From: CAZWTD01 sp964637345
GTDB lineage: Bacteria > Patescibacteriota > Patescibacteriia > HK-STAS-PATE-3
Direction of reading: 5' to 3'
DNA length: 64,000 nucleotides
Assembly (NCBI GenBank): GCA_964637345.1
Contig: CAZWTD010000003.1
Span: 1-64,000 of the forward strand
The translations under genes and the position numbers were made by a program. A model generated the notes under the pieces. The model did not search any database and was not told the DNA's origin. It saw nothing but the letters and a program-made list of their open reading frames with translations. Below are positions 57,018 to 64,000 of the stretch, piece after piece (the first letter of the stretch is position 1; the number at the start of each line of letters is the position of its first letter).

Positions 57018-58445
57018 CTAGCCTAAAATTTGCATTGCCTCTCGCGTGCGACGCAAGCTCTCCTCCTGCCCAAGAAATTCCATGACTTCAAAATTTCCTG
57101 GGGAGGCTTTGAGCCCTGTAAGCGCGACCCGTAATGGCCACAGAACTGGCCCATTGCTTAACCCGGCTTGCGCAATCGAGGCAATCCAGTGCGCTTCGAG
57201 CTTATCCTTTTTCCACTCCCCTGCATACGCCTGAATACGCTCCTCGGAGAAACGAAGTGCGGCGAGTGTTTCGTCTTTTGGGGTCTGTCGATACGGAATG
57301 AGCTCTGGGTCAAGCTGATGCTCTGCGGTAAGGAAACGTAAAAGCTCAGGGATTTGATTCAAGTGTTCGATGCGATCGCGAATAAGCCGGAGCGCTTCTG
57401 GTAGACGAGCACGATACTCAGCGTTCAACGTAGTCGCGAAATGTTCCGAACGTACGGCAAGCTCGCGATCCGGAAGCGCCCGAATACAACTCGCATTCAG
57501 CCAGTCGAGCTTTTTCCGGTCGAAGGCTGCCGGTGCGCGCTGGATCCGTTCAATTGAAAACGCTTGAACGAGCTCGTCTAAGGAATAGCGCTCGCGGTCC
57601 CCGCTTGGATGCCAGCCCAAGAGCGCAATGAAGTTCACTACGGCTTCAGGAAGATATCCATCATCAAGAAATGTTTGCGCTGAGCTGGCGCCGTGTCGCT
57701 TCGATAATTTCTGACGATCAGCCCCAACGATGAGCGGCAAGTGGACAAACACTGGTGGTTCCCAGCCAAAGGCTTCGTACAGGAGGAGATGCTTTGGAAG
57801 TGAGGGTAACCACTCCTCGCCGCGAATCGCGTGAGAGATCATCATGAGATGGTCGTCGACAACAACCGCAAGATGATAGGTTGGAAAGCCATCAGACTTT
57901 AAAAGTACAAAGTCGTCGAGTGTTTGGCTTTGAAACGGGACTGCGCCGCGAATCGCGTCTTGGCCAACGATCGTACGTTCATCAGGTACGCGCATACGAA
58001 TGACGAAGGGTTCTGACGGACGCTCGGAGTACCGATCGCGACAATGGCCGTCGTAGCCCGGCGCTTGACCACTCCCCTGCTGTCCAGCACGCAAGGCCTC
58101 AAGCCGCTCGGATGAACACGTGCAATAATACGCTTTTCCTTCTCGAACAAGTTGCTCGGCGTGTTCACGATAGAGCTGAAGGCGTTCAGACTGGCGATAC
58201 GGACCGTAGGGACCGCCTCGATCCGGTCCTTCGTCGTAATCCAGACCATAGGTTTTTAGCAATTGGAGCAGGCGTTGCTCTGCGCCCTCAACAAAGCGCT
58301 CTTGGTCAGTGTCCTCAATGCGCACGACAAAAACACCTCCGGATTGACGCGCTAAGAGCCAGTCGTATAAGGCAGTTCGTAGTCCGCCAATATGAAGCTC
58401 ACCAGTTGGCGAAGGAGCGAACCGAACTCGAACTGGTGTGTTCAT
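57018..58445 (-). CDS. gltX: Glutamate--tRNA ligase
   Basis: A 475-residue class I synthetase with APSPTGELHIGGLRTALYDW (HIGH motif), a zinc-type cysteine segment (CTCSSERLEAL with C further on), and the KMSKS-like KLSKRHGA near residue 247. It charges tRNA-Glu and perhaps tRNA-Gln, depending on whether GatCAB is encoded elsewhere. Overlaps the permease by 4 nt. Confidence 0.96.
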   Translation of the reverse strand: MNTPVRVRFAPSPTGELHIGGLRTALYDWLLARQSGGVFVVRIEDTDQERFVEGAEQRLLQLLKTYGLDYDEGPDRGGPYGPYRQSERLQLYREHAEQLVREGKAYYCTCSSERLEALRAGQQGSGQAPGYDGHCRDRYSERPSEPFVIRMRVPDERTIVGQDAIRGAVPFQSQTLDDFVLLKSDGFPTYHLAVVVDDHLMMISHAIRGEEWLPSLPKHLLLYEAFGWEPPVFVHLPLIVGADRQKLSKRHGASSAQTFLDDGYLPEAVVNFIALLGWHPSGDRERYSLDELVQAFSIERIQRAPAAFDRKKLDWLNASCIRALPDRELAVRSEHFATTLNAEYRARLPEALRLIRDRIEHLNQIPELLRFLTAEHQLDPELIPYRQTPKDETLAALRFSEERIQAYAGEWKKDKLEAHWIASIAQAGLSNGPVLWPLRVALTGLKASPGNFEVMEFLGQEESLRRTREAMQILG

Positions 58446-59602
58446 ACTCGCGAAAGAAGATATGGGGTAAGAAGACCGATCACAACTCCAAGAAGAAGAA
58501 TAAAACGCACGGGCCGCGTATACCGGAGAAACGGAAAAGCATTCGGATGTCGCAGCATTTTCCGTTCTTTTGCAAAATGCTCGTACATTCGTAGAATAAG
58601 ATACCCCTCTACCCCGAGAATCACCCCTCCGATAATCGAAATCACTCCAAGAACATTATTCACCCCAACAAGAACGAGTCCAAGGGGAATACCAAAGGTC
58701 AACAAATAGGCGGGTATTTCGTGGAACCCATAATCCAGGGTAAATATTTTCTTAAGGTTCATCCCTAGGGCCAAAAACGCCATAAAGGTTGGGAAGAATC
58801 CCAGGAGATACACCAGGGTAAGAACGTTCTCCGGAAGAAAGGAGTGTAATCCAGAAAGACCGTCGCGTGTCGTCTGAAAGCCGCTGAGCGATCCGACGAC
58901 AAGCGCAAAAACACCATACAGCGTTGCCGCGATAACTAGTGCCCAGGCTATCGAAGAAAAAAGCTTACGCCGATTTTTTCCGGCTAGCTCAGCCGCATCA
59001 GGAAGAACATTCGCTCCCCAGAGCGCAAAGAGAACAAGACCATACGGGAGAAGGGCTCGCGCGGGGTGAGCAAGGCTCACCGCATCACTCGAGAACTTCG
59101 GAATTCCAAAGACGGTCAGGAGGAGAATAAGTCCAGCAAATACCGAAACGAAGATTGTTTCTGTTCGGGCTACGCTGCGAGCTCCACGCGAAACGAGGTA
59201 AACGCCTCCAACAAAAAACAGGGCGAGATAAAAAAGATTGCTTCCACCGATAAGCGGTTGGAAAATATTCCCGAGGAAGTTGCTACCGATGAGAAGGTAC
59301 GAAACGAGCGCCCCCCAGAGTCCGAGGGTTGTGGTTGCAAAGGCCAGGTGCTTCCAGTCGCTACCTAAGTAACGTTCAACATAACCCGGCAAACGATGCT
59401 TGCCGTCCGTTCCAAGAATAACTTCGGCATAGGATCGATTAATAAGATAAATAAGCATCCCTCCGACCCCAAAGGCTAACAAAAGAATACCAAAGCCTGA
59501 CTGAATACCGATGAAGGGTAATCCGAAAAAACCGACTCCGATCATTGACCCAAGAAGGACGGAAATTGCGCTGAAATTGGAAATCAATTTATTCCTGTCC
59601 AT
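58442..59602 (-). CDS. APC-superfamily amino acid permease
   Basis: A 386-residue membrane protein with 10-11 helices. The first helix motif LLGSMIGVGFFGLPF and the later LFALWGANVLPDAAEL resemble the aromatic/hydroxy amino acid permease branch of the APC superfamily. Likely imports amino acids, in keeping with an auxotrophic small-genome host. ATG 59602 overlaps the glycosyltransferase gene by 14 nt; the longer frame upstream is its shadow. Confidence 0.82.
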   Translation of the reverse strand: MDRNKLISNFSAISVLLGSMIGVGFFGLPFIGIQSGFGILLLAFGVGGMLIYLINRSYAEVILGTDGKHRLPGYVERYLGSDWKHLAFATTTLGLWGALVSYLLIGSNFLGNIFQPLIGGSNLFYLALFFVGGVYLVSRGARSVARTETIFVSVFAGLILLLTVFGIPKFSSDAVSLAHPARALLPYGLVLFALWGANVLPDAAELAGKNRRKLFSSIAWALVIAATLYGVFALVVGSLSGFQTTRDGLSGLHSFLPENVLTLVYLLGFFPTFMAFLALGMNLKKIFTLDYGFHEIPAYLLTFGIPLGLVLVGVNNVLGVISIIGGVILGVEGYLILRMYEHFAKERKMLRHPNAFPFLRYTRPVRFILLLGVVIGLLTPYLLSRV

Positions 59603-60332
59603 CAGTACGGTAGCGTAGCACGGCAATTGGGAAGCGGACAACCGCTGTGAGAATGCGCTGAAAGCGCCAAGGTTGGACAAGAAGCCGCCAAAACCACTCA
59701 AGCCCGATCCGACGCAGCCAGGCCGGTGCGCGACGAACTCGTCCCGCCAGGAAGTCAAAGGTCCCACCAACTCCAACACCAACGCGAACGCTCGGGAGTT
59801 CGTGGAGATGCCGCGTTAGCCAAAGCTCCTGCTTTGGTGAGCCAAAAGCGACAAGGAGGACATCTGGTTTAGCCGACCGTATCATCTCGCAAAGCCTAGT
59901 ATCGGAAACGCGTGTACCCCAGAAGCGAGAGCCGCTTTCCGCGCCGACTATCTTGAGTCCGGGGTAGCTCCGTTGAAGCGCCTGCGCTGCTGCGACCGCT
60001 ACGCCAGGACGCGCCCCAAGGAGATACAGTTTGCGTCCTTGTTCGGCCGAGCGACGAGCAAGATCATGCACGAGATCCACCCCGGTCAAACGTATTCCGC
60101 GCGGTCGTTTGAGAAAACGTGCTGCCAGCTGAATACCAACACCATCGGGGAGAATCAAAGAGGCCTGGGTTATTGCGTGCTGCAGGTTATTATTAGCCGT
60201 CGCCTCCATTAAAATTTCAGGATTCAAGGTGACAACATGATTCCCGCGCGAACGGAAAAACCCGTCGAGCGTTTCGCGAAGCTCGGATTCGGAAATGCGG
60301 TCTACCGGAATACCAAGAATGCGTGATCTCAT
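59589..60332 (-). CDS. WecG/TagA/CpsF glycosyltransferase (GT26)
   Basis: A 247-residue enzyme with the full GT26 pattern: ILGIPVDRISESE, HVVTLNPEIL, LPDGVGIQLAARFL, YLLGARPGVA, VAFGSPKQELWL and GVGGTFDFLAG. The C-terminal basic, Trp-rich tail (APAWLRRIGLEWFWRL) probably binds the membrane. It adds ManNAc-type sugars to lipid-linked GlcNAc in teichoic acid or ECA routes; here perhaps the first steps of the coat made by the 29-41 kb locus. Confidence 0.92.
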   Translation of the reverse strand: MRSRILGIPVDRISESELRETLDGFFRSRGNHVVTLNPEILMEATANNNLQHAITQASLILPDGVGIQLAARFLKRPRGIRLTGVDLVHDLARRSAEQGRKLYLLGARPGVAVAAAQALQRSYPGLKIVGAESGSRFWGTRVSDTRLCEMIRSAKPDVLLVAFGSPKQELWLTRHLHELPSVRVGVGVGGTFDFLAGRVRRAPAWLRRIGLEWFWRLLVQPWRFQRILTAVVRFPIAVLRYRTDGQE

Positions 60333-60877
60333 ATTGAAAGCGAAAAGCGCTGCATGAGATGATACTCAGGACCACGTGGATGAAGAACGCTCTCGTAGGC
60401 CTGAACCGATTTGACTGAGAGTTGGAATTGCGGAAGCCGTCGCCGAAGCAGCGTCCGGACTTCGTTCCGAGGAAGAGGTTTTTTCCATCGGCCGAGCGTT
60501 ATATGCGGAACAAAACGATCGCGCTCACGTTTCGCTTCTCCTGAAGGGAGCACCCGGTCTATTGTGCGAAGAAGCGCCTCAAGACGTTTATTCGGCAAGC
60601 ATTCAAGCGCGAGAATCCGAGCGCTCCCCTGCTCCGGAAAAACACAAAGACCTTTACTGAAGACAAAAAACGGAGAATGGGGGCGGAGCGCTCGACGTAA
60701 CGCTCTTTGGAGAAAGCTCCACCCCTCCGGCGCGATAGCGGAAAAGAAGCGCAGTGTAAGGTGGTACTGACGAATTGGCACTGCCTCCCACTCGCCAACA
60801 GGCTTGAGATTCGCCAACTGATCTGCAATGTGTTGTCGAAGCAGGCGCGAGGGTTGGAGGGCAAGAAAAAGTCGCAT
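60329..60877 (-). CDS. thpR: RNA 2',3'-cyclic phosphodiesterase (2H family)
   Basis: A 182-residue 2H phosphoesterase. The two catalytic HxTx motifs are visible as HLTLRFF (about 54) and HITLGRW (about 143). Such enzymes open 2',3'-cyclic phosphate ends of RNA. ATG 60877 gives the normal MRLFLAL start; the longer frame upstream is promoter DNA. It overlaps the GT26 gene by 4 nt. Confidence 0.88.
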   Translation of the reverse strand: MRLFLALQPSRLLRQHIADQLANLKPVGEWEAVPIRQYHLTLRFFSAIAPEGWSFLQRALRRALRPHSPFFVFSKGLCVFPEQGSARILALECLPNKRLEALLRTIDRVLPSGEAKRERDRFVPHITLGRWKKPLPRNEVRTLLRRRLPQFQLSVKSVQAYESVLHPRGPEYHLMQRFSLSI

Positions 60878-60908
60878 ACGGGGACAAGAGAAAAAACCCG
60901 GAAATCGC

Positions 60909-60941
60909 TTGTAGTATACCAAAATTTATGGTATATTACTA
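60909..60941. promoter_or_regulatory. Palindromic bidirectional promoter
   Basis: Plus strand: TTGTAG (60909-60914), 17 nt, TATATT (60932-60937). Minus strand: TATACT (60918-60913) for the cyclic phosphodiesterase, with only a weak -35. GTAGTATACC (60911-60920) and GGTATATTAC (60930-60939... read as 60930-60939) form a 10 bp inverted repeat with one mismatch. The plus-strand start falls at or next to the ATG at 60945. Confidence 0.6.
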
Positions 60942-60944
60942 CGC

Positions 60945-62372
60945 ATGAATATCTACTCTATCCCCACCAAACGCATCGTGGCCGGCCTTCTTGTCGGCGT
61001 TTTTTGCTTAGTACTGCCGAATGTAGGACAAGCATTCACCTACAATAAAAATCAAATAATCAGCAACCAAGATTTGACTGACTACCGCTCGATGAGCGTT
61101 TCGCGCGTCCAGTCTTTTCTTCGCTCACTCGGCGGAGCCCTTCAAGGAGTTCAATCAACAAATAACAGCGGGCAACAGCGCAGTGCGGCGCAGCTCATTG
61201 TTGAAACGAGCCAGCGCTTTCAATTAAATCCAAAATTCTTCCTCGTCCTTATTGAGAAGGAATCCGGCCTCGTCCGCGCACGAAAAACCGCTACGCAGTC
61301 ACTTGTTGATTTCGCACTCGGGTATGGGTGCCCTGACGGAAGCGGCTGCAGTCAAGAATACAGGGGTTTCGGGAAGCAAATCGAAGCGGCCGGAAACCGT
61401 TTTCGAAACGGATATCTCGCAGACTTAGCGACGCGCGGGTACACGATTTCCGGGTGGGGCGTCGGCCGCACAAAAACCACCGTCGACGGCGTATCTGTCA
61501 CTCCACAAAATGAGGCGACGGCAGCCCTCTACACCTATAATCCCTGGGTTGGAAAATACGGAGGCGGAGATCCTCGTTGGGGTGCAAATTCGCTTTTCGC
61601 AAAACTCTGGGATGAATGGTTCAAAATTCATTACCCCGACGGAAGCTTACTCCGCGTTCGTGGGGAGGGCGGCATCTGGCTTATTAAAGCTGGGAAGCGA
61701 CACCCCTTTCACTCCCGAAGCGCGTTCGATGCCGCGTATAGCCTCGACCACGTGATTGACGTATCACTCGCTGAGCTCCAGGCATACCCGATGGGCGCTG
61801 CAATCAAATACCCTGAATTCAGCCTGTTGCAAGGACCTGAAGGTGGGGTCTACCTCCTCGCGGATGGGAAAAAACGGCCCATCCCATCGCGGGCAATATT
61901 CGACGCGATCGGATTCAATACCTTTGAGATCATCCAGGTGACCGAAGCTGAGCTCACGCTCTACCCAACCGGAGAGCGGGTTGAAAGTCCGGATTCCTAC
62001 CCGACGGGAATCCTCCTCCAGTCGCGCCAAAACGGTGGAATCAGTTACATCGAAAATGGAGTTCGTCATTCAATCTGGTCGCGAGAGATTCTCCAAAATC
62101 GCTTTAAGTACCGATCTTGGAAAGTAGTGGATCAGTCCGAAATCGATCGGTACGCGGCTGGCAATCCCGTAAAATTTAAGGACGGGGAAATTGTTACCTC
62201 GCCAGGCGCAAATGGCGTTTACCTCATCTCGAACGGTGAGCGCCGTCCAATTCCTAGCCCGGACATTCTCACCCGTCTCGGACTGAAGTGGCAGAACCTC
62301 ATCCAAACGAGCGACCAAGCGCTTCTCCGCGCGCATCCGCTCGGCGCCCGGGTTGATTACGACGCCTCATAA
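60945..62372 (+). CDS. Secreted transglycosylase-like protein with four repeats
   Basis: A 475-residue exported protein. Signal peptide 1-30 (cleavage after GQA). Residues about 80-225 resemble a lysozyme-like/lytic transglycosylase domain, with LIEKESGLV giving a candidate catalytic Glu at 106 and a pair of Cys (GCPDGSGC). The rest is four ~55-residue repeats at about 233-288, 293-345, 354-410 and 413-470, each with a G-GVYLL-GKKRPI type turn and a final YP-G motif; probably a cell wall or glycan binding module. Its mRNA should be leaderless. It may remodel peptidoglycan at the cell surface or act on a host or neighbour cell; substrate unknown. Confidence 0.72.
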   Translation: MNIYSIPTKRIVAGLLVGVFCLVLPNVGQAFTYNKNQIISNQDLTDYRSMSVSRVQSFLRSLGGALQGVQSTNNSGQQRSAAQLIVETSQRFQLNPKFFLVLIEKESGLVRARKTATQSLVDFALGYGCPDGSGCSQEYRGFGKQIEAAGNRFRNGYLADLATRGYTISGWGVGRTKTTVDGVSVTPQNEATAALYTYNPWVGKYGGGDPRWGANSLFAKLWDEWFKIHYPDGSLLRVRGEGGIWLIKAGKRHPFHSRSAFDAAYSLDHVIDVSLAELQAYPMGAAIKYPEFSLLQGPEGGVYLLADGKKRPIPSRAIFDAIGFNTFEIIQVTEAELTLYPTGERVESPDSYPTGILLQSRQNGGISYIENGVRHSIWSREILQNRFKYRSWKVVDQSEIDRYAAGNPVKFKDGEIVTSPGANGVYLISNGERRPIPSPDILTRLGLKWQNLIQTSDQALLRAHPLGARVDYDAS

Positions 62373-63167
62373 ATGCCCCTCGTCTTCTCAGCGATTGTTC
62401 CCCATCCTCCGCAGCTCACCCCAGGAGCAAAGCCCGGAACGGTACGCGACATTCGAAAAACTCAGCAGGCTTTTCAGGGGCTTGAGGAGCATCTGTACGC
62501 CGCGAAGCCTGACCTCCTCATTGTCATAAGCCCGCACGGCGATATCCAGCGGCATACCTGGCAGCTTCTTCTCGGAGAAACGCTGTCGGGAAACCTTGAG
62601 GAATTCGGAAATTTTGCCGAACAGATTCAGGTTCCCGGAAGTATTGGATTCAGCCACCGTGCGAAAGAACGCGCGGAAGACCACGGCTTCCCACTTCTTC
62701 TCAAGAGCGACTGTCCGCTTGACTATGCCACGACCATTCCGCTTCTTTTGCTCCTCCCCCACCTTCCCGACCTTCGCGTCGCACCGCTCCTCATTTCAGG
62801 CGAAGATGTAAGCTCACACTACGAATTCGGCAAAATGCTTCGGGAAGAAGTATTCGCAACGACTGATCGAATTGCGGTTATCGCTTCAGCAAATCTCTCT
62901 CATCGACTCACGCGAAATTCACCAAAAGGTTTTCACAAAGCTGGGAAACTCTTTGACGACAAGGTTCGCAGCGCCTTAGCCTCATCTGACCCGGACGCAC
63001 TTCTTACGCTTCCGGACGACGTTGTCGAAGATGCGGTTTCCTGCGGGCTTCGCCCAATTGCCCTCCTCCTCGGACTCCATTACCGTCGCGCCTTCCGAGC
63101 TGACACCCTTTCCTACGAGTACCCTCACGGCATTGGGTATTACACAGCGCTCATCCAGTCGCCCTAA
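62373..63167 (+). CDS. LigB-fold extradiol-dioxygenase-like protein
   Basis: A 264-residue protein of the class III extradiol dioxygenase (LigB/MEMO) fold. Metal-type histidines stand at H11 (VPHPPQL) and H55 (ISPHGD); LDYATTIPLLLL and ASANLSHRLT are further family positions. Aromatic ring cleavage is unlikely in this context; related proteins (AMMECR1-linked) have an unsettled function. It begins directly after the previous stop, so the two are probably one transcript. Confidence 0.75.
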   Translation: MPLVFSAIVPHPPQLTPGAKPGTVRDIRKTQQAFQGLEEHLYAAKPDLLIVISPHGDIQRHTWQLLLGETLSGNLEEFGNFAEQIQVPGSIGFSHRAKERAEDHGFPLLLKSDCPLDYATTIPLLLLLPHLPDLRVAPLLISGEDVSSHYEFGKMLREEVFATTDRIAVIASANLSHRLTRNSPKGFHKAGKLFDDKVRSALASSDPDALLTLPDDVVEDAVSCGLRPIALLLGLHYRRAFRADTLSYEYPHGIGYYTALIQSP

Positions 63168-63177
63168 ACCTGAACCG

Positions 63178-64000
63178 ATGGAGCGAATTTATGAAATTGC
63201 TCCAATCCGAGCGCTCCCGCGACATCGGGATCGTTTTGATTACCTTGGACCAGAAAAGCTCATCCCGGGCTTAGTGCTCGCTATCCCCTTTCGTGGCAGC
63301 CGCACCTTAGGAGTTGTTCTTGGAGAAAAGCAAAAAAGCGAGATTCAGCTCACAAGGTTAAGCAGTCTTGGGCCTAGTATCGTGCACGGACAATTAACCG
63401 AGAGACAGCTTTCACTCGCCAAATGGATGGCGCAGGAATACCATACGTCTCTGGGTCAGGTGCTCAAAAGCTTTTTGCTGACGACAAAAGAACTACCCTC
63501 CACTCTCCCGAACGAACGTGATCCATCGGGTCCCAAAAAATCAAAACTGAGCTTTACCGAGTATCTTTACGTCGATCAAAGAAACCAACTCCTCCTCGCC
63601 ACCATCAACAAGGACCTTCAACAGAAGCGGCGGGTCATTTGCCTATTCCCGGAACGCAGCGTGCTTGAAAGCTTTTTCACAACTCTTCCGTCTCAGTTGA
63701 AGCGCTCTTCCGTTGTCATACACGGCTCACTTCCAGGCCCAACACATCGAGCGGCCCGTCAGGCGATTCGTTCCGGGAACGCACATCTACTGATCGGAAC
63801 TACGTCGGCGCTCTTTGAGCCGCTCCCTAAGGGTCCCTGGGTTTTGTATGTCGACGATGAAAGCCATCCCAGCTACAAACAGACTGACCGGCAGCCGCAT
63901 TACCATGTCCGTGATCTCGCGCTGCGTTTCTTCGCTCAGGGCGCTGATCTTCACTTCTACGGACAAACACCCTCGCTTGATCTTGTTTCGCTCCTCCGGG
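63178..64000 (+). CDS. priA: PriA-like primosomal protein, partial, no Walker A
   Basis: The first 274 codons of a gene that runs off the window. The N-terminal 3'-DNA-binding domain is recognisable (YEIAPIRALP, LIPGLVLAIPFRGSRTLGVVLG). The helicase part follows: FPERS where PriA has PEIAL, then GTTSALFEPLP (GTRSALFAP in PriA), VDDESHPSYKQ (DEEHDSSYKQ), and YHVRDLALR. Between residues 115 and 160 there is no GxGKT Walker A motif, so ATPase activity is doubtful. Actinobacterial PriA is known to be similarly degenerate. Confidence 0.85.
   Translation, partial: MERIYEIAPIRALPRHRDRFDYLGPEKLIPGLVLAIPFRGSRTLGVVLGEKQKSEIQLTRLSSLGPSIVHGQLTERQLSLAKWMAQEYHTSLGQVLKSFLLTTKELPSTLPNERDPSGPKKSKLSFTEYLYVDQRNQLLLATINKDLQQKRRVICLFPERSVLESFFTTLPSQLKRSSVVIHGSLPGPTHRAARQAIRSGNAHLLIGTTSALFEPLPKGPWVLYVDDESHPSYKQTDRQPHYHVRDLALRFFAQGADLHFYGQTPSLDLVSLLR

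Noticed and set aside
59603..59782. 60-residue N-terminal extension of the permease
   Set aside because: It is the antisense-frame shadow of the GT26 gene end and lacks membrane-protein character before the MDRNKL start.
1..64000. tRNA, rRNA, CRISPR array, insertion sequence or prophage
   Set aside because: Gaps between genes are mostly under 120 nt and hold no cloverleaf, repeat-spacer array, transposase or phage gene that I could recognise.

Overview
The window looks like part of the chromosome of a Patescibacteria (Candidate Phyla Radiation) bacterium using the standard bacterial code (TGA acts as stop throughout). Reasons: a secretin-free type IV pilus operon with very large minor pilins, an RpoA that ends without the alpha-CTD, a proline-tRNA ligase without the editing insertion, a DUF4012 protein inside a glycosyltransferase locus, small or divergent ribosomal and Mur proteins, and dense packing with many 4-8 nt gene overlaps and few Shine-Dalgarno sites. 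An ABY1/Uhrbacteria-like lineage is my guess only; no 16S rRNA or tRNA gene is present to decide it.

Layout. (1) 1-2.65 kb, plus strand: a pilin, a short A24 prepilin peptidase, two tiny membrane proteins and a receiver-like protein lacking its phospho-aspartate. Each is monocistronic-looking, with strong AGGAGG ribosome sites, hairpin ends and a repeated leader element. This stretch looks GC-richer and is organised unlike the rest. (2) 2.7-3.0 kb, minus: rpmA. (3) 3.0-13.1 kb, minus: pilB-pilC-three minor pilins-pilM-pilN-pilO-small protein, one tightly coupled type IV pilus operon with its own promoter. (4) 13.1-14.9 kb, minus: a GT-C membrane glycosyltransferase, with a divergent small membrane protein starting the next block. 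(5) 15.3-25.2 kb, plus: mraY-murD-ftsW-murG-murC-murB-hpf-secA, the peptidoglycan lipid II/division cluster plus hibernation factor and Sec motor. (6) 25.3-29.4 kb, plus: infA-rpmJ-rpsM-rpsK-rpsD-rpoA-rplQ-rplM-rpsI behind a near-consensus sigma70-type promoter. (7) 29.4-41.2 kb, plus: surface polysaccharide locus (flippase, polymerase/ligase, six glycosyltransferases), ending in a DUF4012 protein, a second MreB and the last glycosyltransferase. (8) 41.3-50.4 kb, plus: holB, an Asp-box lipoprotein-like protein, frr, rseP, proS, then the elongasome set mreB-mreC-mreD-mrdA. (9) 50.4-55.5 kb, plus: greA, then serS-alr-ddl-ftsQ. (10) 55.7-60.9 kb, minus: M23 peptidase, gltX, amino acid permease, GT26 glycosyltransferase, RNA cyclic phosphodiesterase. 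(11) 60.9-64 kb, plus: a transglycosylase-like secreted protein with four C-terminal repeats, a LigB-fold protein and the start of a priA-like gene that has lost its Walker A motif.

Together the genes describe a cell envelope built for a Gram-positive-like (monoderm) surface: lipid II synthesis, Rod and divisome machinery, peptidoglycan-cleaving enzymes, a glycan coat, and a pilus carrying large adhesin-like minor pilins. The points most worth following are the DUF4012-MreB2-glycosyltransferase module, the nested-domain minor pilin, the structured first 2.6 kb, a palindromic bidirectional promoter and other leaderless starts, and -35 boxes that contain the preceding gene's stop codon. No CRISPR array, insertion sequence, tRNA or rRNA was seen.
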